Assembly: GCA_045544615.1 (NCBI GenBank)
Contig: JAZPZI010000039.1
Location: forward strand, 193,611-257,610
Direction: 5' to 3'
Source of the DNA: CAKSFT01 sp045544615
GTDB taxonomy: Bacteria > Bacillota > Clostridia > UBA1381
DNA length: 64,000 bases
The notes under the pieces are model-generated. The model ran no database searches, had not been told where the DNA came from, and saw only the letters and a list, made by a program, of their open reading frames with translations. This document shows positions 16,439-26,271 of the stretch, one piece after another. Each line of letters begins with the position of its first letter. The first letter of the stretch is position 1. The translations under genes and the position numbers were made by a program.

Positions 16439-19069
16439 ATGGAACAGATGGGATTAAACGAAATCAGAGAAAAATTCCTCTCATTTTTTGAGAGCAAGGG
16501 TTGCCTGAGACTTGACAGCTTCCCGCTTGTACCGCAAAATGATGCGAGTCTTTTGCTTATAAACTCAGGTATGGCACCAATGAAGAAATGGTTTACAGGT
16601 GCTGAAGTTCCGCCAAGAAAGAGAGTTGCAACCTGCCAGAAGTGTATCAGAACCCCTGATATTGAAAGAGTTGGTAAGACTGCACGTCACGGCACATTCT
16701 TCGAAATGCTCGGTAACTTCTCGTTCGGTGATTACTTCAAAAGAGAGGCAATCAACTGGGCGTGGGAATTCTTGACAAAGGAAATCGGATTCGATGCAAA
16801 AGACCTCTGGATTACAGTTTATGAAGAAGACGACGAAGCAAGAGATATCTGGGTAAATGAAGTTGGTGTTTCGGCAGAGCGAGTTGTCAAGATGGGCAAA
16901 GAGGACAACTTCTGGGAACACGGAACAGGCCCATGCGGACCTTGTTCTGAAATCCATGTTGACCGTGGTGCACACTTAAGCTGTGGACCTGACTGTAAAA
17001 TCGGTTGCGACTGCGACAGATTCATGGAGGTATGGAACCTCGTATTCACACAGTTCGATAAGGACGAGGACGGCAACTACAATCGCCTTGCAAACCCGAA
17101 TATTGATACAGGTATGGGACTTGAGCGTCTTGCGGCAGTTTGCCAGGGCGTTGCAAACCTTTTTGAGGTTGATACAGTTAAAAATGTTATGGCCCACATC
17201 AGCAAAATTGCAGGCGTGAACTATAAAGAATACGAAAAGACAGATGTATCTTTGAGAGTTATCACAGACCATATCCGCTCAACCGTTATGATGGTATCGG
17301 ATGGCGTTATTCCGTCAAACGAAGGCAGAGGCTATGTTTTGAGAAGACTTCTCCGTAGAGCTGCCCGTCACGGAAAGCTTTTGAACATAAAGGGTGAGTT
17401 CCTCTGTGATGTTGCAGATACAGTTATCGCAGAATCAAAGAGCGCATACCCTGAACTCGAAGAAAAGAAGGACTACATCAAGAAGATTATCAAGATTGAA
17501 GAAGAACGTTTTGCAGAAACTATCGATAACGGTCTTGTGGTATTGAATGGCTACATCAAGGCGGCTAAAGAAGAAAAGAGGGACAAGCTTTCGGGTGAGG
17601 AAACCTTTAAGCTTCACGATACCTACGGCTTCCCACTTGATTTGACAATCGAAATCGCATCGGAAAACGGACTCGATGTTGATGTTGACCGCTTTACAGA
17701 ATGTATGCAGGAGCAGAAGACTATCGCAAGAAATGCAAGAAAAGAAGGCTCATCATGGGATGGAACAGACAACTATAACTTTGACATAAAGGAAGCTACC
17801 GAGTTTGTTGGTTATGGCGAGCTTGTAGCTGATGCAGAAATTCTCGGCATCGCAAAAGACGGCGCAGTTGCTGATACAATCGGTGCTGGCGAGCAGGGCG
17901 TTATTGTTGTTGACAAGACACCGTTCTATGCAGAAATGGGCGGTCAGGTAGGAGATATCGGTAAAATTTTGGCTGATGAGGTTGAAATCAAGGTTGAGAA
18001 TACAACCAAGGACGGCAACGGACTTTACTACCACCTCGTAACAGTTGTATCGGGTGAGGTATCTGTTGGTACAAAGGTTACAATGAAGGTTTGCAAAAAG
18101 CGCAGAAGAGCAATCGAGAGAAACCACTCAACAACGCATCTTTTGCATAAGGCATTGAAGGAAACTCTTGGCTCACATGTTGCACAGGCAGGCTCACTTG
18201 TTACACCCGACAGACTCAGATTCGACTTCTCGCACTTTGAGGCTATGACAAAGGAAGAGCTTGCAACAGTTGAAGAAAGAGTAAATGCTGCCATTTTGGA
18301 AGGCTATGATATAAACATTCAGGAATTAAACATCGACGAAGCTAAAAAGCTTGGCGCAACCGCACAGTTTGGCGAAAAGTACGGCGAAGTTGTAAGAGTT
18401 GTTTCGATGGGCGATTATTCAATAGAATTCTGTGGCGGTTGCCACCTTACAAATACTGCACAGGCAGGCCTTTTCAAGATTATATCTGAGGGTGCGGTTG
18501 CAGCAGGTGTAAGAAGAATTGAAGCGGTAACCGGTGCAGGAGTGCTCAGTTACATGAAGGATAAGGAAGTCGTTATTGCTGATGTTGCAAAGGCTTTGAA
18601 GTCGACCGAGCACGACCTTGTAAAGAAGGCAGAGAGTGTTATGGAAGAACTCAAGGCTACACAGAAGGAAGCAGAGTCTGCGAAGGCAAAGCTTGCAGCC
18701 CAGAAAGCAGGCGACATTCTCTCGTCTGTAAGGGACTGTGGAAGTGTTAAGATTCTCGCTGCACAGTTAGATGGCTCAACACCTGATGCACTAAAGACAA
18801 TGGCGGACGACATCAAGGCAAAGGTTGAAGATGTTGTGGTTGTATTTGCAGCAGAAACCGACGGTAAAATTACATTTGTTACAATGGCATCAAAGTCGGC
18901 TGTTGAGAAGGGTGCACATGCAGGAAAGATTATAAAGGAAATCACAGCAGTTTGCGGCGGCTCAGGCGGCGGTAAGCCTGATATGGCGCAGGGTGGCGGT
19001 AAGGATGCATCAAAGATTGCAGATGCACTCGCTCTTGCTGAGGAAACACTTGCAAGTCAGACCAAGTAA
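16439..19069 (+). CDS. alaS: Alanine--tRNA ligase
   Basis: Charges tRNA-Ala and edits mischarged Ser/Gly. The 876-aa start (MEQMGLNEIREKFLSFFESKGC) follows AAAAGGAAGGG; the frame is open upstream but overlaps the promoter. Class II catalytic core at residues 1-245 (RVATCQKCIRTPDIE, HGTFFEMLGNFSFGDYFK), recognition helices to about 460, editing domain with zinc-type residues (HSTTHLLHKAL and CGGCHLTNTAQ), then a coiled C-Ala domain ending in the Gly-rich GGSGGGKPDMAQGGG. All canonical. It heads a compact run alaS-truB-ribF-pth with only 3 bp before truB. Confidence 0.98.
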   Translation: MEQMGLNEIREKFLSFFESKGCLRLDSFPLVPQNDASLLLINSGMAPMKKWFTGAEVPPRKRVATCQKCIRTPDIERVGKTARHGTFFEMLGNFSFGDYFKREAINWAWEFLTKEIGFDAKDLWITVYEEDDEARDIWVNEVGVSAERVVKMGKEDNFWEHGTGPCGPCSEIHVDRGAHLSCGPDCKIGCDCDRFMEVWNLVFTQFDKDEDGNYNRLANPNIDTGMGLERLAAVCQGVANLFEVDTVKNVMAHISKIAGVNYKEYEKTDVSLRVITDHIRSTVMMVSDGVIPSNEGRGYVLRRLLRRAARHGKLLNIKGEFLCDVADTVIAESKSAYPELEEKKDYIKKIIKIEEERFAETIDNGLVVLNGYIKAAKEEKRDKLSGEETFKLHDTYGFPLDLTIEIASENGLDVDVDRFTECMQEQKTIARNARKEGSSWDGTDNYNFDIKEATEFVGYGELVADAEILGIAKDGAVADTIGAGEQGVIVVDKTPFYAEMGGQVGDIGKILADEVEIKVENTTKDGNGLYYHLVTVVSGEVSVGTKVTMKVCKKRRRAIERNHSTTHLLHKALKETLGSHVAQAGSLVTPDRLRFDFSHFEAMTKEELATVEERVNAAILEGYDINIQELNIDEAKKLGATAQFGEKYGEVVRVVSMGDYSIEFCGGCHLTNTAQAGLFKIISEGAVAAGVRRIEAVTGAGVLSYMKDKEVVIADVAKALKSTEHDLVKKAESVMEELKATQKEAESAKAKLAAQKAGDILSSVRDCGSVKILAAQLDGSTPDALKTMADDIKAKVEDVVVVFAAETDGKITFVTMASKSAVEKGAHAGKIIKEITAVCGGSGGGKPDMAQGGGKDASKIADALALAEETLASQTK

Positions 19070-19072
19070 GAA

Positions 19073-19951
19073 ATGAACGGAATTATTGTTATAGACAAGC
19101 CTTTCGGGAAGACCTCACACGATATGGTATATTTTGTGAGAAAGCTTACCGGAATAAAAAAGGTAGGACATACAGGAACACTTGACCCCGCAGCAACCGG
19201 GGTCTTGCCTGTTTGCATAGGAAATGCGACCAAGGTATGCGATATGCTCACAAACGCCGACAAGGCATACAGAGTAAGCTTTGTTTTGGGCATGACCACC
19301 GACACACAGGATGCCGAGGGCGAAATCTTAACCGAGCAGCCGGTTAGGGTATCAAAAGAGGAAATAGTCGGTGCGGTTATGAGTTTTGTCGGCGAGATTT
19401 CGCAGGTGCCGCCGATGTACTCTGCGGTAAAGGTAGGCGGAAAAAAACTCTATGTGCTTGCAAGAGCAGGTGTGGAGATAGAGCGAAAGGAACGCCGTGT
19501 TACGATAAAAAATATCGAAATCGAAGATATAGACATGAGCGAGCATATTGTGACAATGACGGTTGAGTGCTCAAAAGGAACATATATAAGAACGCTTTGC
19601 GAGGACATCGGGTTAAAGCTCGGCTGCGGAGCGTATGTAAATACCTTAAGGCGTATAAAAAGCGGAGTTTTTGAAATCGGTGACGCTAAAACACTCGACG
19701 AGCTTTTTGCAAAAAAGGATGCCGGCGAGCTTGACGGTTGCCTCATCAGTACCGAAAAGTTATTTATGGACTATCCTGAAGTGAGAGTTTCCGGCAAAAG
19801 AGCAGAAATGGTCAAAAACGGAGTCAGCATAAATTTCGACGGATTGGAAGAAGATAAACTCTACAGGGTTTATGAGGATGCGGAATTTATCGCAATCTCA
19901 AGAGCAAAAGAAGGAAAACTCGGGCTCGAAAAAGCATTCTGGAACAGATAG
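19073..19951 (+). CDS. truB: tRNA pseudouridine(55) synthase TruB
   Basis: Makes pseudouridine 55 in the T-loop of tRNAs. The 292-aa protein has the N-terminal MNGIIVIDKPFGKTSHD, the catalytic Asp in GHTGTLDPAATGVLPV, a VPPMYSAVKVGGKKLYVLAR block, SKGTYIRTLCEDIG, and a short C-terminal PUA-like region. Starts 3 bp after alaS with no strong ribosome-binding site of its own, so it probably relies on coupling. ribF follows 9 bp on, the same truB-ribF order found in many Bacillota. Confidence 0.97.
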   Translation: MNGIIVIDKPFGKTSHDMVYFVRKLTGIKKVGHTGTLDPAATGVLPVCIGNATKVCDMLTNADKAYRVSFVLGMTTDTQDAEGEILTEQPVRVSKEEIVGAVMSFVGEISQVPPMYSAVKVGGKKLYVLARAGVEIERKERRVTIKNIEIEDIDMSEHIVTMTVECSKGTYIRTLCEDIGLKLGCGAYVNTLRRIKSGVFEIGDAKTLDELFAKKDAGELDGCLISTEKLFMDYPEVRVSGKRAEMVKNGVSINFDGLEEDKLYRVYEDAEFIAISRAKEGKLGLEKAFWNR

Positions 19952-19960
19952 GAGGAAGCT

Positions 19961-20857
19961 ATGCAGATACTCGAAGCTTGCCGTGAAAGATGTGCGATGG
20001 CACTCGGAAACTTTGACGGATTGCATCTTGCACATCAGCAAATTATAAAAGAGTGCGTGGATTATGCAACAAAAAATGGTATAAAAAGCGGAGTTCTACT
20101 CTTTGACCGCCATACATCTGAGCTTTTCGGGACCGGTATAAAGCTTCTGACCACAATGGATGAGAAACTCGGAATTCTTGAGAGTCTGGGTGTCGATTTT
20201 GTATATATAATGAAATTCGATTATGAAACCGCAGCGCTTGCAGGTGATGAGTTCATATCGGGAATTTTATCGCGTTTTAGTGTGGATGCCTTTTTCGCAG
20301 GGTATGACTATACCTTTGGAAAGGGTGCAAACTGGAAAGCGGAGGCACTAAAAGAACTTGGTAACCAGTATGGTTTTTCGTGCCATATAACCGACTGTGT
20401 AAAAAAAGACGGTGAGGTTGTATCGAGCTCGAGGATAAGAAGCCTCCTGGAACAGGGCAAAACCGAGGAAGCATCGGAGCTTCTCGGAAGACGCTACTTT
20501 GTTTCGGGCAAGGTGGAAAAAGGCTTCGGAAACGGAAGAAAATCTCTCTATCCGACTGCAAATGTGGCGGTAGACGAGAAGAAGTTTTTGCCGCCCGATG
20601 GTGTTTATGCAGGGATTGCAGAGGTTTTGGGAAATCGTTACAGGACTGCAGTAAATATCGGCAAAAACCCGACCTTTGATGCAAAAAAGCGAACTGTAGA
20701 GGCATACCTGATAGACTTTGACGGTGATGTTTACGGTGAGGAGATAAAGGTAGAGTTTGTAAAAATGCTCCGCCAGGACAGAAAATTTGATAGTGTAGAA
20801 GATTTAAAGGAACAGATTAAAAGGGATATAGATGCTGCGAAGAATATTAGGATTTAA
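19961..20857 (+). CDS. ribF: Bifunctional riboflavin kinase/FAD synthetase
   Basis: Converts riboflavin to FMN and then FAD. Of 298 aa, residues about 1-165 form the nucleotidyltransferase (FAD synthetase) domain with ALGNFDGLHLAHQQII and FFAGYDYTFGKGA, SSSRIRSLLEQG; about 170-298 the riboflavin kinase domain with YPTANV, DGVYAG and NIGKNPTF. RBS AGGAGGA precedes the ATG. FAD and FMN would serve TrxB and the Rnf complex encoded elsewhere in this window. Its 3' end lies just before the pth start. Confidence 0.96.
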   Translation: MQILEACRERCAMALGNFDGLHLAHQQIIKECVDYATKNGIKSGVLLFDRHTSELFGTGIKLLTTMDEKLGILESLGVDFVYIMKFDYETAALAGDEFISGILSRFSVDAFFAGYDYTFGKGANWKAEALKELGNQYGFSCHITDCVKKDGEVVSSSRIRSLLEQGKTEEASELLGRRYFVSGKVEKGFGNGRKSLYPTANVAVDEKKFLPPDGVYAGIAEVLGNRYRTAVNIGKNPTFDAKKRTVEAYLIDFDGDVYGEEIKVEFVKMLRQDRKFDSVEDLKEQIKRDIDAAKNIRI

Positions 20858-20891
20858 GAAAGCAAAAAAAGAGGATTGGAAGGAAGATAAT

Positions 20892-21461
20892 ATGTATCTT
20901 GTTGTTGGACTTGGAAACCCGGGTAGCGAATACAATATGACCCGACATAATATCGGATTCGAGACGGTTGAACATTTAGCATCTCAAAACGGTGTAAAAA
21001 TCAATAAGATAAAGTTCAAGGGTGTATACGGCGAGTGCAACATTGCCGGTGAGAAGGTGTTAATGCTAAAGCCACAGACATATATGAATCTCTCGGGCGA
21101 CAGCGTAAGAGAGGTTTGCAATTTTTATAAAATTCCGCCAAAGAATGTTATAGTAATCTGTGACGACATTGCACTCGAAGCAGGGAAGCTCCGAATCCGT
21201 GCAAAGGGCGGTGCAGGCGGACATAACGGTCTGAAGTCGATTATCTATAACCTCACAAGTGAGGAATTTATCAGAATAAGAATGGGTGTTGGCGCACCCG
21301 AGACCGACAAGTGGGATCTGGCAGATTTCGTGCTCTCGAAGTTCACAAAAAAGGATATTCCGCTTATGGAAACTGCGATTTCAAGAGCGATCAGTGCTGT
21401 TTCTGATATTGTCAGAAATGATGTTGATTTTGCCATGAATAAATATAACGGAATGAAATAA
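20892..21461 (+). CDS. pth: Peptidyl-tRNA hydrolase
   Basis: Releases tRNA from prematurely dropped peptidyl-tRNA. The start MYLVVGLGNPGSEYNMTRHNIGF gives 189 aa; GGAAGGA lies upstream, and the longer frame back to 20832 overlaps ribF without homology. Catalytic His in TRHNIGF, Asp in CDDIAL, and the GGAGGHNGLKSI tRNA-binding loop are present. In many Bacillota pth is directly followed by mfd, as here. Confidence 0.97.
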   Translation: MYLVVGLGNPGSEYNMTRHNIGFETVEHLASQNGVKINKIKFKGVYGECNIAGEKVLMLKPQTYMNLSGDSVREVCNFYKIPPKNVIVICDDIALEAGKLRIRAKGGAGGHNGLKSIIYNLTSEEFIRIRMGVGAPETDKWDLADFVLSKFTKKDIPLMETAISRAISAVSDIVRNDVDFAMNKYNGMK

Positions 21462-21487
21462 TATTATATAAATAGGTTTTATCAGCC

Positions 21488-21528
21488 GACTCATATCCCC
21501 TATGGTGGGAGAGAGTCGGTTTTTGGGC
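21488..21528 (+). terminator. Terminator between pth and mfd
   Basis: CCGACTC / GAGTCGG stem around a 20-nt loop, followed by TTTTTGGG. Closes the alaS-pth operon, although partial readthrough into mfd is possible. Confidence 0.7.
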
Positions 21529-21553
21529 GTTTGCTAAAAAGGAGGTGTCGGTG

Positions 21554-24500
21554 ATGGATTTTGGAAAGATTTTAGAAAACTACGGTGAATATTCAAGACT
21601 TTTGGCAAACCTTAATAAAGCACCGATTTCGGTTGCAGGGCTTGTTGATGCGGCACAGGCGCAGTTTATCCACGAGCTCTCGGGGAAAAAGCGGGCATTG
21701 ATTGTGTCCTATAGCGACCTGGAGGCACGTGCACTTTATGCCGATTTGAGCTTTTTTAATAAGGATGTTTTGTATTTCCCTGCAAAGGAGTACCTTTTTT
21801 ATAATGTTGATGCAAGGGAACGCCGTGAGGAGCATTTAAGGCTCTCGGTGCTTGACAGATTCCAAAAAAGCGAGTCTGTAACGGTTGTCACATCGGTCGA
21901 GGCACTTTTATGCTATACCGTACCGCCCGAGCGTTTTGCAGATGTAAGCTTCAGCTTTTGTGTGGGTGATGAGGTAGACCTTGAGAGAATTGAGCGAAAG
22001 CTTTTGTCTATGGGCTACAAAAGGGTGGATATGGTCGAAGGCAGAGGTCAGTTTTCGCTTCGTGGCGGGATTATGGATATCTTCTCGCCGAATTGTGAAA
22101 ACCCGGTAAGAGTCGAGTTTTTCGATGTTGAGGTGGACTCAATCCGTGAATTTGATGTCCTCTCGCAACGCTCGCTTGAGAATATTGAGAACTTCCACGT
22201 GATACCTTGCACCGAGGCGATTGTTACCGATGCGGACAAGGAAAAACTAAAAAAACATATCGGTGCTGAAATCAAGCGTTATCAGCGAAAGAAGACCGAC
22301 TGCAGTGAGCTTATCAACACACTCGAAAATGACCTCGAGATGCTCACCGAGGCGGGTGAGGTTGGTGCAATCGACAAGTATATTACGGCAGTCTATGAGG
22401 GCGTACCGACGATTGCGGATTATCTGAAAGCGGATGATTTTGTCTTCTTAATCGAGCCAAAACGAGTTGCCGAGAAGGTAAAGACAATCGAATGGGAAGA
22501 GGGTGAGCGGGTTGCAAGCCTTGCAGAAAGCGGCGTTTTGGCAGAAAACAAGTACGGCTTTTTTGCAGACTATAAAAATATAAGGGATAATTTTGCAAAG
22601 TCAAAACTTATCTCGATAAATCCGCTCTCACACAGCAGTATTGACTATCAGTATGGTGCGATATTTAATTTCCAGACCCGGACAACGGTGAATTTCCACG
22701 GAAAGCTTGAATACCTCTTTGAGGATCTTGAGCGTTGGTGTAAGGAAAACTATACCGTAGTAATTTTAACGGCGAGCAGTACAAAGGGTGAAAACCTTGC
22801 CGGAGAAATCAGGGAAAAGGGGATAGACTGCACCTTCAAAAAGGATGCAGTTGAGTTTGATGAGGGCAAGGTTACAATAATTGACGGCGAACTCAAAAAG
22901 GGCTTTGAGTACCCCGAGCTGAAGTTTGTCCTGATTTCCGACCGTGAAATCTTCAATGTGAAAAAATCAAGAAAAACACGCCGTGATAAAAACACTCAAA
23001 GGTTAAAAGCCTACACCGACATAAATCCCGGTGACTATGTTGTACACCAGAGCCACGGAATCGGGCAGTATATGGGAATACACAAGATGACGGTAGCAGG
23101 CATCACAAAGGATTACCTGAAAATTCAGTATAACGGTACCGATTGCCTGTATGTACCGGTCGAGCAGATGGATTTACTCTATAAATATATCGGCTCAACC
23201 GACAAAAAAGTCAAGGTCAATTCGCTCTCGGGCAGTGAGTGGAATAAGACCAAGCAAAAGGTCAGAAGTGCGACAGACGAGATGGCAAAGCAGTTGGTTG
23301 AGCTCTATGCCGCACGTCAGAATATGAAGGGATATGCTTTCGGAGAGGACACACCCTGGCAAAGAGAGTTTGAGGATACCTTTATCTACACCGAGACTGA
23401 GGACCAACTGCGGAGTATCGAAGAGGTAAAGCACGACATGGAACGACCACGGCCAATGGACCGACTCCTTTGCGGTGATGTCGGCTACGGAAAGACCGAG
23501 GTGGCGATAAGAGCGGCATTCAAGGCGGTATGTGACTCAAAACAGGTTGCCTATCTCTGCCCGACGACAATCCTTGCAATGCAACATTTCGAGACCTTCT
23601 TAAAGAGAATGGAGGATTTCCCTATCAAGGTGGAAATGCTCTCGAGATTCCGCACCAAAAAGCAACAGACCGAGATTTTAAAACGCCTGAAAAACGGTGA
23701 AATTGATATCTTAATCGGCACACACAGAATAATTCAGAAGGATGTTGAGTTCCACGACCTGGGACTTCTTATAATCGATGAGGAACAGCGGTTCGGAGTT
23801 TCTGATAAGGAGCGGTTAAAGGAACTCAAAAAGGACATAGATGTGCTTTCTATGACCGCAACACCGATCCCGAGAACACTTCATATGTCCATGATAAACG
23901 TCCGTGATATGAGTATCCTGGAAGAACCGCCAGAGAACCGCTATCCTGTAAGAACGCTTGTTATGGAGCATGATGACACGGTGATTATTGACGCAATAAA
24001 GCGAGAGCTTGCCCGTGGCGGTCAGGTGTTCTATCTCTATAACAGGGTGAGTGGAATAAACCGTATAGCCGAGAATATAAAGCGTGCAATACCTGATGCG
24101 AATGTTCTTGTCGGCCACGGCAAAATGAGCGAGGATGAGCTTGAGGATATCATGTACGATATGGCTGACGGCAGGTGCGATGTTCTTGTCTGTACAACGA
24201 TTATCGAGACAGGGCTTGATATCCCGAATGCAAACACAATCATAATCGAGAATGCCGACAGAATGGGGCTTGCTCAGCTCTATCAGCTCCGTGGCAGAGT
24301 CGGAAGAACGAACAGAAATGCTTATGCGTATCTTACCTACAGACGAGACGGCATCATATCAGAGGTCGCACAAAAACGACTAAAGGCAATAAGCGAGTTT
24401 ACCGAGTTTGGCTCGGGCTTCAAGATTGCGATGCGTGACCTTGAAATAAGAGGTGCCGGTAACATCCTCGGCTCGCAACAGCACGGGCATATGGATGCGG

Positions 24501-25027
24501 TAGGCTATGATATGTACTGTAAAATCCTAAAGGCAAGTATAGATAAGATTCAGGGTAAGGAAGAGACTGTAAGAGAGGCTACACTTATCGATGTGGATAT
24601 CGACGCATATATTCCGGAGAAGTATATAGCCAATCCTAATCAGAGGATTGATATGTATAAACGGATTGCGCAGATTGATTCGGAGACCGAATATAACGAG
24701 GTTATAGACGAGCTGATTGACCGTTTTGGCGAGCCGCCGAAGAGTGTCATAAACCTTACCGAAATAGCACTCATAAAATACGAGGCAACCGAGCTGGGGC
24801 TCAGCGAAATATCGGCAAAGGGCGATATTATAAGGCTTGTATTTGAGGGTCAGTACTTCGAGCCCGATTCGGTAATTGCACTTGTTGCAAAATACCCAAA
24901 AGAGATAAGTCTATCGCCGAGGTCGGAAAAACCAACACTGATTTACAGACCAAAGGATAAGAAAGTGTTAAGTAATATTAAGTTTATATTACATGAGATT
25001 TTTTCGTTGAAGAATACCGGAGATTGA
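21554..25027 (+). CDS. mfd: Transcription-repair coupling factor Mfd
   Basis: Removes RNA polymerase stalled at DNA lesions and recruits UvrA. The 1157-aa protein starts at ATG 21554, 7 nt after GGAGGT; GTG codons just upstream lie within or beside the Shine-Dalgarno. Domains in order: UvrB-homologous N-terminus (about 1-330), RNA polymerase interaction CarD-like domain (PGDYVVHQSHGIGQYMGI, about 490-560), RecG-like helicase with Walker A GDVGYGKTEVAIRA, the DEEQ box (IIDEEQRFGV), TATPIPRTLHMS, QLRGRVGR, and a C-terminal TRCF domain. Full length. Confidence 0.98.
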   Translation: MDFGKILENYGEYSRLLANLNKAPISVAGLVDAAQAQFIHELSGKKRALIVSYSDLEARALYADLSFFNKDVLYFPAKEYLFYNVDARERREEHLRLSVLDRFQKSESVTVVTSVEALLCYTVPPERFADVSFSFCVGDEVDLERIERKLLSMGYKRVDMVEGRGQFSLRGGIMDIFSPNCENPVRVEFFDVEVDSIREFDVLSQRSLENIENFHVIPCTEAIVTDADKEKLKKHIGAEIKRYQRKKTDCSELINTLENDLEMLTEAGEVGAIDKYITAVYEGVPTIADYLKADDFVFLIEPKRVAEKVKTIEWEEGERVASLAESGVLAENKYGFFADYKNIRDNFAKSKLISINPLSHSSIDYQYGAIFNFQTRTTVNFHGKLEYLFEDLERWCKENYTVVILTASSTKGENLAGEIREKGIDCTFKKDAVEFDEGKVTIIDGELKKGFEYPELKFVLISDREIFNVKKSRKTRRDKNTQRLKAYTDINPGDYVVHQSHGIGQYMGIHKMTVAGITKDYLKIQYNGTDCLYVPVEQMDLLYKYIGSTDKKVKVNSLSGSEWNKTKQKVRSATDEMAKQLVELYAARQNMKGYAFGEDTPWQREFEDTFIYTETEDQLRSIEEVKHDMERPRPMDRLLCGDVGYGKTEVAIRAAFKAVCDSKQVAYLCPTTILAMQHFETFLKRMEDFPIKVEMLSRFRTKKQQTEILKRLKNGEIDILIGTHRIIQKDVEFHDLGLLIIDEEQRFGVSDKERLKELKKDIDVLSMTATPIPRTLHMSMINVRDMSILEEPPENRYPVRTLVMEHDDTVIIDAIKRELARGGQVFYLYNRVSGINRIAENIKRAIPDANVLVGHGKMSEDELEDIMYDMADGRCDVLVCTTIIETGLDIPNANTIIIENADRMGLAQLYQLRGRVGRTNRNAYAYLTYRRDGIISEVAQKRLKAISEFTEFGSGFKIAMRDLEIRGAGNILGSQQHGHMDAVGYDMYCKILKASIDKIQGKEETVREATLIDVDIDAYIPEKYIANPNQRIDMYKRIAQIDSETEYNEVIDELIDRFGEPPKSVINLTEIALIKYEATELGLSEISAKGDIIRLVFEGQYFEPDSVIALVAKYPKEISLSPRSEKPTLIYRPKDKKVLSNIKFILHEIFSLKNTGD

Positions 25028-25035
25028 TGTATAAT
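25007..25035 (+). promoter_or_regulatory. Sigma-A-type promoter of the foldase lipoprotein gene
   Basis: TTGAAG (25007-25012), 17-bp spacer, TATAAT (25030-25035); it lies across the last codons and stop of mfd. Confidence 0.75.
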
Positions 25036-25079
25036 ATAGGTACGGAAAATCGGTAATTTGGTTGTTTGGAGTGAATACT

Positions 25080-26063
25080 ATGAAAAAAATAATGACTTTA
25101 TTGCTTGCAATGAGCATGCTTTTGGCATCCGGCTGTAAAGGCGGAGGCGATAACGAAACAGTAACCGACCTCGGTGACGGAGTCGTTCTGGCAGTAGGTG
25201 ATAAGGAGATGACTGCCGATGAGTTCCAGTTCTTCCTGGACGATATAAAAAATCAGATGGAGGGAACAGAGCTTTCAGCAGAAGACGGATGGGAATCGGA
25301 AATCGAGGGCAAAAAAGCAATCGAGATTGCAAAGGAAAGAGCATATGAGAGCGCGGTTGCATACCTTACCCACATCGTGATTGCAGAAAAACTCGGTCTT
25401 TCTTACTCGAAAGAGGAGATGAAGGAGCTCAAGGGTCAGATAAATACCGAATACTTTGAAAAATATAAAAATGGCGATGATCTGATTGAGCTTATCTGTG
25501 AGGCATCGCTCTACACATCACAGCTTCAGGATAAATTGGTTGCTGAGGACCCGATAGACGATGCCAAAAAGGAAAAATTCTTCCAGGAACACAAGGAAGA
25601 ATTGGCAGAGACCTATTTAAGAGCAAAGCATGTTTTGATACTCACACAGGATGAGGAGACACAAACTCCGTTTGATGATGCGAAGAAAGCCGAAAAGAAA
25701 ACAATTGCAGACGGTATCTTAAAAAGAGCACAGTCGGGCGAGGATTTCGATGCTTTGGTTAGCGAATATTCAGAGGACCCGGGCTCAAAAACCAATCCTG
25801 ACGGATATGTTTTCACAAGCGGTGAGATGGTACCTGAATTTGAAAATTGTGTAAGGTCGCTTGGAATGGATGAAATCGGATTTACCGAGACAAGCTATGG
25901 TTACCATATCATAAAGAGACTCGACCTTGATGCAAAAAGTACCGATAACCAGATAATAAACGGTTATTATTCAGAGAAGTTCGTTGAGTTTATTGAAAGG
26001 TATGCTACCGAGTTTGGCATTGAGCCTGTCAGAAATGATGAGGAATACAACAAAATCAAATAA
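25080..26063 (+). CDS. PrsA-like peptidyl-prolyl isomerase lipoprotein (parvulin type)
   Basis: 327 aa. Start ATG 25080 gives a lipoprotein signal (MKKIMTLLLAMSMLLASGC) with Cys19 as lipidation site. Residues about 35-170 are a helical SurA/PrsA-N-like chaperone part, and about 180-285 a PpiC rotamase domain (RAKHVLI, FDALVSEYSEDPGSKTNPDGYVF, MVPEFENCV, FTETSYGYHIIKRLD). It would fold secreted proteins such as the SLH protein and protease on the outer face of the membrane. Own promoter inside the end of mfd. Repeat family 1 copy 1 begins 2 bp after its stop. Confidence 0.92.
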   Translation: MKKIMTLLLAMSMLLASGCKGGGDNETVTDLGDGVVLAVGDKEMTADEFQFFLDDIKNQMEGTELSAEDGWESEIEGKKAIEIAKERAYESAVAYLTHIVIAEKLGLSYSKEEMKELKGQINTEYFEKYKNGDDLIELICEASLYTSQLQDKLVAEDPIDDAKKEKFFQEHKEELAETYLRAKHVLILTQDEETQTPFDDAKKAEKKTIADGILKRAQSGEDFDALVSEYSEDPGSKTNPDGYVFTSGEMVPEFENCVRSLGMDEIGFTETSYGYHIIKRLDLDAKSTDNQIINGYYSEKFVEFIERYATEFGIEPVRNDEEYNKIK

Positions 26064-26065
26064 AA

Positions 26066-26219
26066 GGTGATGTTAAAAAGCTCTGGAGCGCAAGAAAAGA
26101 ATGGAACTTTCTTGCTATCAACAAACCTCGCCTCTCGTCGTACCCGTGTACGACTTCGGGTAACCCAAAGCTAAAGCTTTGGCTCGGTTTGTTAATTCCA
26201 AAGTTTTTTCCCTATCACC
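26066..26219. repeat. Structured intergenic repeat, family 1, copy 1
   Basis: 154 bp between convergent genes. Outer stem GGTGAT (26066-26071) / ATCACC (26214-26219) continues through AAAAA/TTTTT and CTCTGGA/TCCAAAG. Inside: CAAGAAA/TTTCTTG hairpin; AACAAACC (26120-26127) / GGTTTGTT (26186-26193); hairpin GTCGTAC-CCGT-GTACGAC (26137-26154); and CCAAAGCT/AGCTTTGG. Other copies: 33421, 57869, 63787. No coding capacity. Confidence 0.9.
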
Positions 26220-26222
26220 GTG

Positions 26223-26271
26223 AAAAAAGAGACTGTTTAAAAAACCACTTGGCTTTTTAAACAGTCTCTTT
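26223..26271. terminator. Bidirectional terminator after repeat copy 1
   Basis: AAAAGAGACTGTTTAAAAA / TTTTTAAACAGTCTCTTTT long stem; T-runs on both strands. Ends adjacent to the minus-strand stop at 26272. Confidence 0.85.

Noticed and set aside
26066..26219. Family 1 as a simple transposase-encoded insertion sequence
   Set aside because: At 121-154 bp there is no coding capacity, and the ends differ between copies while remaining paired, unlike fixed transposon termini. A non-autonomous element is still possible.
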